From: Alphaproteobacteria bacterium casp-alpha6 | Lineage (GTDB): Bacteria; Pseudomonadota; Alphaproteobacteria; Rhodobacterales; Rhodobacteraceae | Direction of reading: 5' to 3' | Assembly: GCA_001510135.1 (NCBI GenBank) | Contig: LFER01000015.1 | Span: 1-64,000, forward strand | Length of the DNA stretch: 64,000 bases | In this document: positions 1 to 10,466 of the stretch, in pieces | Numbering within the stretch: the stretch's first letter is position 1 | Layout of the letters: each line of letters starts with the position of its first letter | Program-made: the position numbers and the translations under genes | Notes under the pieces: model-generated | Database searches by the model: none | Told to the model about the DNA's origin: nothing | What the model saw: the letters and a program-made list of their open reading frames with translations, nothing else

Positions 1-825
1 ATATCTTGGCCCGATACCTTCGATATGCCCACCATACATTGCTGACCGACTGAGATTTTTTTGGATAATCTCGTGCGTGGCTTCGTTTGTATGAGTGATC
101 CCGCAAGAGATTTGCCGCGCTGTTGGCCTGTCCGACATAAACGAAAACAAAACAGGGTCCTGATCGCCCGCCTGAACATCCAGTTTATCCCATTTTATGG
201 TTCTACCATCTAAGCGCGGCGGCGTACCTGTTTTCAATCGCCCAAAATCTAGACCAAACTCATCCATCTTTTTGGCAAGCTTGACAGAAGGATCGTCTCC
301 CATCCGTCCGCCTGAAAACTGTTTTTCGCCAATGTGGATAACACCGCGCAAGAATGTACCAGTCGTAAGAACAGTGTTTTTGGATAGGATTTCTGATCCA
401 TCGCCCAGAACCACGCCAGAAACAGATCGACCTGATCCCAAAAAATCAACTACTTCACCGATAATGATCTCTAGATTATCCTGCGCTTTAATTAACGAAG
501 AAATCGCTTTTTTATATAGCGCTCTATCGGCCTGTGCGCGCGGCCCCTGAACCGCCGGCCCCTTTTTCCTGTTCAAAAGCCTAAATTGAATTCCAGCCTT
601 GTCTGCGGCTTTTCCCATAATTCCATCTAGGGCGTCAATCTCTCTTACCAAATGCCCCTTACCAAGACCACCAATTGCCGGATTGCACGACATTGTCCCA
701 AGATCACGTTCACGAAGAGTGACAAGCGCTGTCTTTGCTCCCATCCGAGCGGACGCTGCTGCTGCTTCGCATCCAGCATGACCTCCACCTATAACCACAA
801 CGTCAAAATGTTTCACGTGAAACAC
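1..825 (-). CDS. mnmG: tRNA uridine-5-carboxymethylaminomethyl(34) synthesis enzyme MnmG (GidA), N-terminal part, truncated by window edge
   Basis: Minus-strand translation from GTG at 823-825: (V/M)[35 protein letters not shown]...; FAD GxGxxG motif; next to mnmE. Confidence 0.93.
   Translation of the reverse strand, partial: MFHVKHFDVVVIGGGHAGCEAAAASARMGAKTALVTLRERDLGTMSCNPAIGGLGKGHLVREIDALDGIMGKAADKAGIQFRLLNRKKGPAVQGPRAQADRALYKKAISSLIKAQDNLEIIIGEVVDFLGSGRSVSGVVLGDGSEILSKNTVLTTGTFLRGVIHIGEKQFSGGRMGDDPSVKLAKKMDEFGLDFGRLKTGTPPRLDGRTIKWDKLDVQAGDQDPVLFSFMSDRPTARQISCGITHTNEATHEIIQKNLSRSAMYGGHIEGIGPRY
809..824. promoter_or_regulatory. parS: parS-type ParB-binding site TGTTTCACGTGAAACA
   Basis: Exact 16-bp palindrome matching the widely conserved bacterial parS sequence, overlapping the mnmG start codon. 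Confidence 0.9.
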
Positions 826-828
826 TCC

Positions 829-2133
829 TCATTTTCCAAGACAAAAACTCGAAAATATTTCATCGAGAATATCTTCAACCCCAACCTGACCGATCAATGA
901 ATCCAACGCACCAATTGCCAATCGGACACCTTCCGCAAGAAGTTCCGTTTGATCACAACCATCCACAAGCATCAAGCGAACTGTCTCAATATGATCTATT
1001 GCTCTTGTCAAAGATGTCCTATGCCGATCCCTAGACGCAACACCGACAACCGCTGACTTTTCTTTCAAAAAATCAGAGATTTTATCGATCAATTCATCAA
1101 TCCCCGCTCCTGTCAGGACTGAAACCGCGTCCTTATTCCCAGTGAGGTCCCCTTTTGTAAACACAAAGATTTTATCTCCGATTTCATCAACGCCATCAGG
1201 TAAACCACCATCGTCGGTAAGAATAAGAGCCAGATCAGCTTTTACACCTCGTTCCAAGGCCCGTTCTATACCAAGCCCTTCAATCACATCATTTGTAGCA
1301 CGAATACCGGCTGTATCCAATAAGGTCACCGGCAAACCATTAAGATCCATCCGAACCTCTACGACATCACGCGTAGTTCCCTCTATTTCAGAGGTTATAG
1401 CTGCCTCTCTTCCTGCGAGCTTGTTTAAAAGGCTGGATTTTCCGACATTGGGCCTTCCGAGAATGACAACTTCAAATCCTGAACGAAGCCTTTCTGCAAA
1501 AACTGCGCCCTCTGCCTCCGCCTGCAAAACCTTGCAGGTGTCTGACAACAGCTCATTGACCTCGGGATACACATCTTCTGGAACCTCTTCATCGACGAAA
1601 TCTATCGTTGCTTCCAGCAAAGCTGCGGCACGGATCAAATCAGACCGCCACTCGCTCACTTTTCGCCCAAGCTCCCCCGATAAAACCCGTTGGGCCTGTT
1701 TTCGCTGCGCCTCCGTCTCAGAATTAATAAGGTCAGCCAGACCTTCTACCTGTGACAAATCAAGCTTATTATTATCCAGAGCACGACGTGTAAATTCACC
1801 CGGTTCAGCTAATCTCACAGTATCAAAATTAGATAAACTGTCACTTAGCGCGCCAATTACAGATACACTTCCATGAACATGAAGCTCTAGAACATCTTCA
1901 CCAGTGAAACTTGCAGGTGATTTAAAAAAAATTGCTATTCCTGTATCGATCAATTCCCCATTTTGATCATTTATTCTAACAAAAGACGCGTTTCGCTGCT
2001 TTGGACAAAAACCAAGCATAGACGTCGCTACATCCAAAACCTTTGGACCAGAGACACGCAAAACAGATACGCCAGCTTTGCCTGTCGCGCTGGCAAGAGC
2101 ATAAATCGTATCCATCATTTTTTCCTCTCCCAC
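829..2133 (-). CDS. mnmE: tRNA uridine-5-carboxymethylaminomethyl(34) synthesis GTPase MnmE
   Basis: 434 aa; MDTIYALASATGKAGVSVLRVSG, GRPNVGKSSLLNKLAG, DTAGIR, C-terminal FCLGK. Confidence 0.97.
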   Translation of the reverse strand: MGEEKMMDTIYALASATGKAGVSVLRVSGPKVLDVATSMLGFCPKQRNASFVRINDQNGELIDTGIAIFFKSPASFTGEDVLELHVHGSVSVIGALSDSLSNFDTVRLAEPGEFTRRALDNNKLDLSQVEGLADLINSETEAQRKQAQRVLSGELGRKVSEWRSDLIRAAALLEATIDFVDEEVPEDVYPEVNELLSDTCKVLQAEAEGAVFAERLRSGFEVVILGRPNVGKSSLLNKLAGREAAITSEIEGTTRDVVEVRMDLNGLPVTLLDTAGIRATNDVIEGLGIERALERGVKADLALILTDDGGLPDGVDEIGDKIFVFTKGDLTGNKDAVSVLTGAGIDELIDKISDFLKEKSAVVGVASRDRHRTSLTRAIDHIETVRLMLVDGCDQTELLAEGVRLAIGALDSLIGQVGVEDILDEIFSSFCLGK

Positions 2134-2144
2134 CCGACATCGGG

Positions 2145-3410
2145 TCAGGTATTCATGGAATCAAAGAATTCGGAATTTGTTTTTGTCTGCTTCAGTTTCG
2201 AGATTAAGAATTCAATCGCGTCAGTTGTCCCCATTGGATTCAAGATACGACGAAGAACAAAGGTTTTTTGCAAATCACCTTTATCGATTAACAAGTCTTC
2301 TTTCCGCGTTCCAGATTTAAGAATATCTATAGCTGGAAACACACGTTTATCCGCGACTTTACGATCGAGAATAATTTCCGAGTTCCCCGTACCCTTAAAT
2401 TCTTCGAAAATCACCTCATCCATCCGGCTTCCCGTATCGATCAGCGCTGTGGAGATAATCGTCAAAGATCCACCTTCTTCGATGTTACGCGCTGCTCCGA
2501 AAAACCGTTTAGGTCTTTGTAACGCATTTGCATCGACACCACCCGTTAACACCTTACCAGAGGATGGGATCACAGTGTTAAATGCCCTACCAAGCCTTGT
2601 TATTGAATCCAAAAGAATAACAACATCTCGTTTATGCTCAACCAGACGTTTGGCCTTTTCAATAACCATTTCTGAAACTGCCACATGCCGGGTGGCGGGT
2701 TCATCAAATGTAGAAGATATCACCTCCCCTTTCACTGATCTTTGCATATCCGTGACTTCTTCTGGTCGCTCATCAATCAAGAGCACGATCAAAAAACACT
2801 CCGGATGGTTTCTTTCAATGCTGGTTGCAATGTTTTGCAAAAGAACAGTTTTACCAGTTCGCGGGGGCGCTGTAATAAGCGACCTTTGGCCTTTTCCGAT
2901 AGGCGCAACCAGATCAATGATCCGTGCTGAGTGATCCTTAATCGTAGGATCCGCAATTTCCATTGTCATCCGCTCATCGGGATAAAGTGGCGTGAGGTTA
3001 TCGAAAGCTATTTTGTGACGCGCTTTTTCTGGATCTTCAAAATTGATCTTATCTACATTTGTCAAAGCGAAATAACGTTCTTGATCTTCAGGTGATTTAA
3101 TCAAACCTTCTATTGTATCCCCTGTCCGCAAAGAAAAGCGTCGAATCATATCAGGGGACACGTAAATATCATCTGGTCCTGGAAGATAGTTTGCTTCTGG
3201 CGATCTCAAAAATCCAAATCCATCCTGAAGAACCTCCAGAACGCCATCGCCCGAAATTTCCCAGCCATCATCTGCTCTCTCCCGCAGGATCTGAAACATC
3301 ATTTCGCCCTTACGCATGGTGGAGGCATTTTCAATTTCAAGCTCATCGGCCATAGCCAACAAATCTTTTGGGCTTTGTGCTTTAAGATCAGAGAGTTTTA
3401 GACGTTCCAT
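2145..3410 (-). CDS. rho: transcription termination factor Rho
   Basis: 421 aa; [51 protein letters not shown]. Confidence 0.98.
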   Translation of the reverse strand: MERLKLSDLKAQSPKDLLAMADELEIENASTMRKGEMMFQILRERADDGWEISGDGVLEVLQDGFGFLRSPEANYLPGPDDIYVSPDMIRRFSLRTGDTIEGLIKSPEDQERYFALTNVDKINFEDPEKARHKIAFDNLTPLYPDERMTMEIADPTIKDHSARIIDLVAPIGKGQRSLITAPPRTGKTVLLQNIATSIERNHPECFLIVLLIDERPEEVTDMQRSVKGEVISSTFDEPATRHVAVSEMVIEKAKRLVEHKRDVVILLDSITRLGRAFNTVIPSSGKVLTGGVDANALQRPKRFFGAARNIEEGGSLTIISTALIDTGSRMDEVIFEEFKGTGNSEIILDRKVADKRVFPAIDILKSGTRKEDLLIDKGDLQKTFVLRRILNPMGTTDAIEFLISKLKQTKTNSEFFDSMNT

Positions 3411-3519
3411 AGCAACGCGCCCCTTCCACGGGTAAAAAGAACAAAAGTCAGACGGTGAATATGAACCAGAACAGGCCCTGTGCGCTCATAAGCAAAAAAC
3501 CAAAAGAAGTCAACGATCG

Positions 3520-3969
3520 CTAAAACTTTATGATCACAGAAAGGACGATTACGATCATCAAAATAGTCGGAACTTCGTTCATCAAACGATACTGACGACC
3601 TGTTAGGGAATTTTGGCCCATTTCGAAATCTTTACGACGAAGAGACAACCAATGGTGAAACCACGTCATGATCAGGACAGAACCACCCTTTAGCCAAGGC
3701 CAAACCATGGCCCAATCAACAATTCCAGGCGTCACAACAAGCAGACCGCCAAAAAACCACGTCGCAATCATTGCTGGATTCATAATCACCCGTAACAGCT
3801 TACTTTCCATAACTTGAAAAGTAACATCGAGAACATCGCCCGTAACTGCACGTTCAACGTGATACACCATCACTCTGGGAAGATAAAATAATCCCGCCAT
3901 CCATGATATGACCGCCATTATATGCAAAGCCTTTATCCAAGGATAGGCTATAAAGAGAAAATCGGTCAT
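3520..3969 (-). CDS. hemJ: protoporphyrinogen oxidase HemJ
   Basis: 149 aa; WIKALHIMAVISWMAGLFYLPRVMVYH typical of the HemJ/UPF0093 membrane family. Confidence 0.9.
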   Translation of the reverse strand: MTDFLFIAYPWIKALHIMAVISWMAGLFYLPRVMVYHVERAVTGDVLDVTFQVMESKLLRVIMNPAMIATWFFGGLLVVTPGIVDWAMVWPWLKGGSVLIMTWFHHWLSLRRKDFEMGQNSLTGRQYRLMNEVPTILMIVIVLSVIIKF

Positions 3970-4343
3970 CTAGATTACCACAGTTCAGCACATTCATTCA
4001 TAATATAATAATATATATAGAAAAAGATGATTATGAAGTAGGCTGATCGAAAGCTGTGGATTATTATTTATCCCATTTTTTATACACAGCCTACCATTTT
4101 TACAAAATAGAAAATTAAAAATTTCCTCCACACTATCAATAACCTACGGCAAAAAAAATCAAATTATAAAAGGATAAAATCTTATCCACCTTATCCACAC
4201 GAAAAAGGTAATCCTTATGAACAGTGGAAAAATCTGTCGGAATTTGCCAATCATTTAGGTCGTTTTACAATCGGTAAATTTGCTAGTGAATAAATTAAAC
4301 CGTACTCTTAACATATCAGTATCTTATCCTCGGAGTTATCAAC
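3970..4343. other. oriC: putative chromosomal replication origin (oriC)
   Basis: AT-rich intergenic gap between hemJ and maf with DnaA-box-like 9-mers: TGTGGATTA 4055-4063 (minus), TTATACACA 4080-4088, TTATCCACC 4182-4190, TTATCCACA 4191-4199, TTATCAACA 4336-4344; gene context matches known alphaproteobacterial origins. Confidence 0.75.
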
Positions 4344-4943
4344 ATGGCAGCGCAGGTAATTTTGGCTTCGGCGTCATCTATTCGGTCGCAAATGCTAAAC
4401 AATGTTGGTATCAATCACGAAATTTTTCCGGCAAGGATTGATGAAGAAGCCATAAAAGCATCACTTATTTCAGAGTTAACTGAAATCAGAGATATGGCAG
4501 ATATTCTAGCAGATTTGAAGGCAAAGAAAGTGTCTGCTCAACAACCTGACGCCTTTGTCATAGGTGCAGATCAAGTGCTGGAATTTGGAGATCAGGTTTA
4601 TTCAAAACCCAAGACACAGGATGATCTCAAAGGTCTTTTGCTAAAGCTAAATGGGCACGATCATATACTTTACTCCGCTGCTGTTATTTACAAGGAAGCA
4701 CGCCCGGTATGGCGACATGTGGGTAAAGTGACCTTGACAATGCGGGATCTTTCATCTGCCTATATCCATGATTATGTCGCTAAAGAATGGGATAACGTGA
4801 GGTTTTGCGTGGGGGGATATAAAATAGAAGAAAAAGGTCTGCGTCTTTTTGACAAAATTGACGGTGATTATTTTTCAATACTAGGATTACCTTTATTGGA
4901 TATCGTAAGATTCTTTGACGCAAATGGAGTATTAGAAAATTGA
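4344..4943 (+). CDS. maf: Maf family nucleoside triphosphate pyrophosphatase
   Basis: 199 aa; VILASASSIRSQMLNNVGI; IGADQVLEF. Confidence 0.92.
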   Translation: MAAQVILASASSIRSQMLNNVGINHEIFPARIDEEAIKASLISELTEIRDMADILADLKAKKVSAQQPDAFVIGADQVLEFGDQVYSKPKTQDDLKGLLLKLNGHDHILYSAAVIYKEARPVWRHVGKVTLTMRDLSSAYIHDYVAKEWDNVRFCVGGYKIEEKGLRLFDKIDGDYFSILGLPLLDIVRFFDANGVLEN

Positions 4944-5773
4944 CGGCAGAAAAAATACCTCTTGTCGCAGTCATGGGATCGCCAATCGCGCATTCAAAAT
5001 CTCCAATGTTGCATGGCTACTGGCTTCGCAAATACGGAATCAAAGGTCACTATATCCCCATAGATGTCGACCCGACGCATCTCAGTCAGGTGTTGGAAAC
5101 AATGTCAAAAATGGGGTTTGTTGGCGCAAATGTTACTATTCCACACAAGGAAAACATACTTAAGCTTGCTGATAAGATCTCTGATCGAGCAGCAATGATT
5201 GGCGCTGCAAATACGCTCAGCTTTAGCGCAAACGGGCAAATTTATGCTGATAATACCGACGGTTATGGATTCATTGAAAACATTCGTCAACACCAGCCCA
5301 CATGGAAGGCCTCAGAAGGCCCAGCGCTTATTTTAGGGGCAGGGGGGGCTGCCCGTGCTGTTGTTTCGTCCCTTCTGGAAAATGGAACTCCGGAACTCTG
5401 GATCACAAACCGTACCCGCGCGCGCGCGGAAAAAATCGCATCAGACTTTGGCGCAAGAGTAAAAGTGATCGATTGGTTTTCAGTGAACAAATATCTTTCT
5501 GGGGCAACGACAGTTGTGAACGCAACATCGCTAGGCATGATAGGAAAACCTGAAATGGCCATCGATTTGAAACCGCTCACAAAAAAATCCTTGGTAACAG
5601 ATCTTGTCTACACTCCTCTGCAGACACCTCTTTTAAGTCAGGCAGCTCAGAAAGGGTGTCGTACTGTAGATGGCATAGGAATGTTGATCCACCAAGCGGT
5701 TCCAGGGTTCACAAGGTGGTTCAAAACGCAGCCGATAGTGGACAAAGCTGTCCGTGAATTGCTTTTAACATGA
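4940..5773 (+). CDS. aroE: shikimate dehydrogenase
   Basis: 277 aa; VMGSPIAHSKSPMLHGYW, GANVTIPHKE, LGAGGAARAV. Confidence 0.96.
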   Translation: MTAEKIPLVAVMGSPIAHSKSPMLHGYWLRKYGIKGHYIPIDVDPTHLSQVLETMSKMGFVGANVTIPHKENILKLADKISDRAAMIGAANTLSFSANGQIYADNTDGYGFIENIRQHQPTWKASEGPALILGAGGAARAVVSSLLENGTPELWITNRTRARAEKIASDFGARVKVIDWFSVNKYLSGATTVVNATSLGMIGKPEMAIDLKPLTKKSLVTDLVYTPLQTPLLSQAAQKGCRTVDGIGMLIHQAVPGFTRWFKTQPIVDKAVRELLLT

Positions 5774-6363
5774 CGTTTCGACTTGGTTTGACAGGGTCGA
5801 TCGGGATAGGGAAATCGACCACCGCAGACATTTTTTCGGAGATGGGCTGCGAAGTTTGGGATGCTGATAGAGCGGTCCATCGGTTGTACAAGAAAGATGG
5901 AAAAGCAATAGATCCTCTATCAAATGCTTTTCCAACAGCTATTATCAATAACACGGTATCACGCGAAAAATTGAAAGAAATATTGGCTCAAAACCCAAGC
6001 GAATTTGAACGTCTTGAAGCAATTGTTCATCCTTTGGTCGCTCAAGACCGAGCCGATTTCATAAAAAATGCAAAAGCAGACATTTTGGTTTTTGACATTC
6101 CACTCTTATTTGAGACACGGGCTGATAAACAGATGGATGCCGTCGCATGTGTTTTTATCGATAAAGAGACACAAAAAAAACGCACACTCGCACGAGGTAC
6201 AATGACAGAGGCCCAATTTTCGCAAATACTTGCCAAACAAATGCCAATTGACGAAAAATGCGCATTATCTGATTTCGTTATTACGACAGATTCGATTGAG
6301 CATGCGCGCGAACAGGTAATCAAAATTCTTGAGGCCATCCGAACAAGGATAGATCATGCGTGA
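5770..6363 (+). CDS. coaE: dephospho-CoA kinase
   Basis: 197 aa; LGLTGSIGIGKSTTADIF; 4-nt overlap with aroE. Confidence 0.95.
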   Translation: MTFRLGLTGSIGIGKSTTADIFSEMGCEVWDADRAVHRLYKKDGKAIDPLSNAFPTAIINNTVSREKLKEILAQNPSEFERLEAIVHPLVAQDRADFIKNAKADILVFDIPLLFETRADKQMDAVACVFIDKETQKKRTLARGTMTEAQFSQILAKQMPIDEKCALSDFVITTDSIEHAREQVIKILEAIRTRIDHA

Positions 6364-7057
6364 AATAGTTTTAGACACGGAAACCACCGGTTTAGATCCG
6401 CATGAGGGGCATCGGATCGTAGAAATAGGGGCAGTTGAAATCTTTAATGGATTACCCAGCGGACGGACATATCACCAATATATTAACCCACAGCGCAATA
6501 TGCCTGCAGAAGCATTTGCCGTTCATGGCTTAGGCGACGATTTTCTGAAAGACAAACCAGTATTTGCTGACATCGCAAACGACTTCGTCACTTTTATCGG
6601 TGACGCACAGCTTGTTATCCATAATGCCAGTTTTGATATGAAATTTATCAACGCTGAGCTAAGCTGGATCAACAAAACGCCAATCCCCCTTAACAAGGCG
6701 ATTGATACGCTACAGATAGCGCGGAAAAAATTTCCAGGCTCACCAGCTTCACTGGATGCCCTTTGCCGGAGGTTCAACATAGACAATTCAGCGCGAACGC
6801 TCCACGGAGCTTTGCTAGATTCCGAAATATTGGCCGAAGTTTATCTGGAGCTTTCAGGCGGACGTCAGCCAGATTTTGAATTGTCTGCTCAGTCGGAAAA
6901 GCTGGAGACCCCTTTTGTCACGTCAAATACCAATGACCCGGTATCGCGCGTAAGACCATCAAAATTACCTCTTCGGATCACAGAAGAAGAAAAGGCCGCA
7001 CATGCGGCCTTTGTGGATAGTCTGGGCGACAGAACAATATGGCGCAAAGTTAATTGA
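6356..7057 (+). CDS. dnaQ: DNA polymerase III subunit epsilon
   Basis: 233 aa; MREIVLDTETTGLDPHEGHRIVEIGAVE exonuclease motif I. Confidence 0.96.
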   Translation: MREIVLDTETTGLDPHEGHRIVEIGAVEIFNGLPSGRTYHQYINPQRNMPAEAFAVHGLGDDFLKDKPVFADIANDFVTFIGDAQLVIHNASFDMKFINAELSWINKTPIPLNKAIDTLQIARKKFPGSPASLDALCRRFNIDNSARTLHGALLDSEILAEVYLELSGGRQPDFELSAQSEKLETPFVTSNTNDPVSRVRPSKLPLRITEEEKAAHAAFVDSLGDRTIWRKVN

Positions 7058-7568
7058 GCGGCGTTTTCGGCAGATCTTGCTCAGCCTTATTTTTTTGAGC
7101 TTCTTCCTGACGGCGCAAGATTTCACCTCTGTAAAGTTGAAGAAAATCAATGTTTTCAAGATTTAATGGGGGAAACCCGCCATCCCTCGTAACATCGCTA
7201 ACAACCCGTCGAATGAATGGAAATAACATTCGAGGACATTCAATTAACAAAAACGGATGAAGCTGATCATCAGGTACACCTGTTACCTGAAAAACCCCCC
7301 CGTACTCCAATTCCAAAACAAAGAGCGGCTCTCCTCCATTTTTGGATTTTGAGTCAACATTCAGTTTTATGGCTACTTCATACTGATTTTCGGCACTGCG
7401 CTTTTTTGCATCCAGATTGACCTGAACTTTTACTTCTGGCGCAACCTCACCGACGACACCCTTTTTCGCAAGTTCATTTTCAAACGACATATCCCTAATG
7501 TATTGCGCAAGTATATTCATCGATGGTTGTGCGGCCGTTTGTGCTTCTACAGTTGTGTCTTCCGCCAT
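7050..7568 (-). CDS. secB: protein-export chaperone SecB
   Basis: 172 aa; NILAQYIRDMSFEN, VLELEYGGVFQVTGVPDDQLHPFLLIECPRMLFPFIRRVVSDVTRDGGFPPL. Confidence 0.97.
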   Translation of the reverse strand: MAEDTTVEAQTAAQPSMNILAQYIRDMSFENELAKKGVVGEVAPEVKVQVNLDAKKRSAENQYEVAIKLNVDSKSKNGGEPLFVLELEYGGVFQVTGVPDDQLHPFLLIECPRMLFPFIRRVVSDVTRDGGFPPLNLENIDFLQLYRGEILRRQEEAQKNKAEQDLPKTPLN

Positions 7569-7638
7569 ATTTTACTCCTCAATAGAATTCCGTCTTCCGT
7601 TATCATCTGCACCAATTGGGCTCAAGAGAGCATATGTT

Positions 7639-8115
7639 TCAATCGTCTCGTTTGTTTGAATTGCGATTTTCATCGTGATATTCACCTTCAATTATTATCG
7701 GACCTCGGTCCTTTTTTGAGTAACGGTATTGTGATTGCTGATGCTCTGTACGAAACTGGGTCTTGCGTACCTGTATTTTACTTCTCATATAGTTATAAAG
7801 ATGCCCCCTGAACCACGGCGTCAGGAGAAGAAAACCGACAGCATCCGTGAAAAAACCAGGTGTCAGAAGAAGAGCACCGGCAAACAAAATCATCGCGCCT
7901 TCCGCCAGAGGTTCTGTAGGGTTTTGCAGTGTTTCAAGGCTTTCCCGCAGACTTCCGAATGTTGCGATAGCCTGAGAACGCACAAGATGGGTTCCCAGCG
8001 CAGCTGTAATAACTACGATTAATAATGTTGGCAAAAGACCCAACCAACCCCCAATTTGTATAAATAAAGCAATCTCAATGATAGGAACTGCCACAAAAAC
8101 GAAAAATAACCACAT
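7639..8115 (-). CDS. fxsA: FxsA family membrane protein
   Basis: 158 aa; PIIEIALFIQIGGWLGLLPTLLIVVITAALG; LLLTPGFFTDAVGFLLL. Confidence 0.88.
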   Translation of the reverse strand: MWLFFVFVAVPIIEIALFIQIGGWLGLLPTLLIVVITAALGTHLVRSQAIATFGSLRESLETLQNPTEPLAEGAMILFAGALLLTPGFFTDAVGFLLLTPWFRGHLYNYMRSKIQVRKTQFRTEHQQSQYRYSKKDRGPIIIEGEYHDENRNSNKRDD

Positions 8116-8226
8116 AAGAGTGTCTCCCTAAGTACCGCAGAATGTGGACTTGTTGTTCTTACTCACCTACATAGTAGAACTAGGCAGAACATTCTATAGG
8201 CCATAGGAAAGGGTCGAAGAAAACCT

Positions 8227-8871
8227 ATGAAATACGAACTTCTTATATTGTTGGGCATCGCACTATTTCTGATTTTTCGCTTGCGCAGCGTTCTTGGGAC
8301 ACGGGAGGGTTTTGAAAAATCTCCCACTCCAACGGTGACCTCTAAAAAATCACCTGATTTTAAGGTAATAGAAGGGGGGCCGGACTCTGACATTACCGAT
8401 CACGTTGATGCGGAGTCTGAAATGGTCGAAACATTGATGTCCATTAAGCGGGTGGACCCCGATTTTAAGCTTGCCGATTTTCTGAACGGGGCGCGTGCAG
8501 CTTATGAAATGATTTTAATGGGATTTGAACGCGGCGAAATTGACGATGTCCGCGCATTTCTGTCAGAAGAAGTCGCACAGACATTTGATGAAGTTGTGCA
8601 GCAACGACATGAGCGTGGAATCCGCGTAGAAGCAGAATTCGCCGGAATCCGCGAAATGAAATTACAGGCTGTCGCATTTGATAAATCGAATAATATCGCA
8701 GATCTCACGGTTTTGTTTGTCGGCGAAATGATGTCGGTGGCAAAAAATAAAGATGGCGATGTGATTGAAGGGGATGCAAAACAAGTCAAACGCCAAAAAG
8801 ATGTTTGGACATTTTCAAAGGATATGAGCCTGAATGATCCGAACTGGCAACTTGTTGCAACGGATGAATGA
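8227..8871 (+). CDS. Tim44/TimA family putative adaptor protein
   Basis: 214 aa; one N-terminal TM plus Tim44-like domain (FLNGARAAYEMILMGFERGEIDDVRAFLSEEV). Confidence 0.88.
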   Translation: MKYELLILLGIALFLIFRLRSVLGTREGFEKSPTPTVTSKKSPDFKVIEGGPDSDITDHVDAESEMVETLMSIKRVDPDFKLADFLNGARAAYEMILMGFERGEIDDVRAFLSEEVAQTFDEVVQQRHERGIRVEAEFAGIREMKLQAVAFDKSNNIADLTVLFVGEMMSVAKNKDGDVIEGDAKQVKRQKDVWTFSKDMSLNDPNWQLVATDE

Positions 8872-9889
8872 AACGGTACTTAGCTAGCCTATTTATTTTT
8901 ATTTTCCCATCTTTTTCGGTCGGCGACGTCCGAATCACGCATTTTGATTTTTCTGATCTTTTGGGCTGGTCGTCTGATAATCATGACTTGGCTCTTGATG
9001 TATTCAAGGAAACCTGCCCAGATCTAAAAGCCCCTGATTGGTCTTCCTTATGCGCCATTGCCCAGAACACAGATGCGTCTCGCGAGTTTTTGAAATTTTC
9101 TTTAAACCGGTTCACATATCTACGGGCGACGCGACGCTCTTTACGGGTTATTTTGAACCAGAGATAAATGGGTCCCGGATTAAAACAAATCGGTTTTCAT
9201 ATCCTGTTTATTCAATGCCTCCGGAGCTGCGTCAGGGGCAAACATGGTTGACGCGCGAAGAAATTGAAACATCGTCCACACTGCGAGAAAGAGGGTTAGA
9301 AATCGCTTGGGTCGATGACTTGGCAGATTTGTTTTTTCTTCAAATCCAAGGCTCCGGTCGCATCAAATTGGATGATGGCGGTGTTCTGCGGATTGGATAT
9401 GCTGGATCAAACAGCCGCCCTTTTAAATCTGTCGCTGAAGAGTTCATTCGCCTCGGCATTTTAGAAAAACACCAAGCGTCTGCAAAAATGATCAAGAGTT
9501 GGGTCCGGAAAAACCCGCAAGCGGGTTCAAAAATTTTGTGGCACAATGAATCTTATGTCTTTTTTCGTGTCGTCGAAAAACTGGCGTCTGACAAAGGTCC
9601 CGTGGGTGCGATGAACAGATCTCTCACGGCTTTACGATCGTTGGCAGTAGATCCGGATTACGTTCCTTTGGGTGCACCGGTCTGGATCAACAAAAAAGGG
9701 AACCCCCCTATGAGGAGGCTTATGATCGCGCAAGATACGGGCTCTGTGATCAAGGGATCCCAGCGCGCTGACATTTTTCTTGGATCAGGTGATATCGCCG
9801 GAGATAAGGCATCCCAGATCAAAGATGGAGGCTCGCTATTTGTATTACTTCCCTTTAAGAGAGCCATGTTGTTGTCTTCACACGAATGA
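8868..9889 (+). pseudogene. mltA: membrane-bound lytic murein transglycosylase A, apparent frameshift at T run 9087-9091
   Basis: ORF 8868-9167 carries the MltA N-terminus and ORF 9038-9889 the rest (LFTGYFEPEINGS...); one added T restores a continuous MltA. Confidence 0.85.
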
Positions 9890-9890
9890 T

Positions 9891-10466
9891 ATGGCCAGAC
9901 GGAAGCTTAGCAAAGACGAACAGGACCTTTGGAAGAAGGTTAAGGAAAGCGCAGTTCCGCTCTCCAAGCCCAAGGCCACGCCCATTGCGTCACAACTAAC
10001 CAAGAAAAAAGATAACACGCAGGATACGCGCCCGTTAAAAGCTTTCCAAATTCGTCCCGTTTCCAAGCCGTCCACGATCACTTTGTCGCCGCCTCACGGT
10101 AAGCCAGACCTGAAAATGGACCAAAAAGCTTTTGTCAGAATGACACGAGGGCGACTTGAACCAGAGGCAACTTTAGATCTTCACGGATATACACTCGCTC
10201 AGGCACATCCTCTTCTTTTACAGTTTATTCAAAGAAATTATCATGCAAACCGCCGCCTCGTTCTGGTCATCACTGGAAAGGGGGCAAAACAAAAACATCT
10301 TTCCGACGAAACCGAAGGATACGGTGTTCTGCGAAAACAGGCTCCCTTGTGGCTGGCATCGCCGCCATTCAAGTCAAAAATATTACAAGTCCACGAAGCG
10401 CATTCGAAACATGGCGGCTCAGGCGCGCTTTATGTGTACTTGACCAGAAATAGAGCGAAAACCTGA
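9891..10466 (+). CDS. Smr/MutS2-domain protein
   Basis: 191 aa from ATG 9891; LDLHGYTLAQAHPLLLQFIQ...RLVLVITGKG...HGGSGALYVYLTR. Confidence 0.9.
   Translation: MARRKLSKDEQDLWKKVKESAVPLSKPKATPIASQLTKKKDNTQDTRPLKAFQIRPVSKPSTITLSPPHGKPDLKMDQKAFVRMTRGRLEPEATLDLHGYTLAQAHPLLLQFIQRNYHANRRLVLVITGKGAKQKHLSDETEGYGVLRKQAPLWLASPPFKSKILQVHEAHSKHGGSGALYVYLTRNRAKT

Noticed and set aside
1142-1876. 244-aa plus-strand ORF opposite mnmE
   Set aside because: Antisense shadow ORF; low-complexity Ser/Arg-rich translation, mnmE is clearly the gene
1963-2934. 323-aa plus-strand ORF opposite rho
   Set aside because: Antisense shadow of rho; no recognisable domain
3970-4343. CcrM (GANTC) site cluster in the putative oriC
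   Set aside because: No GANTC found by eye in the gap, so methylation-controlled initiation is not supported here
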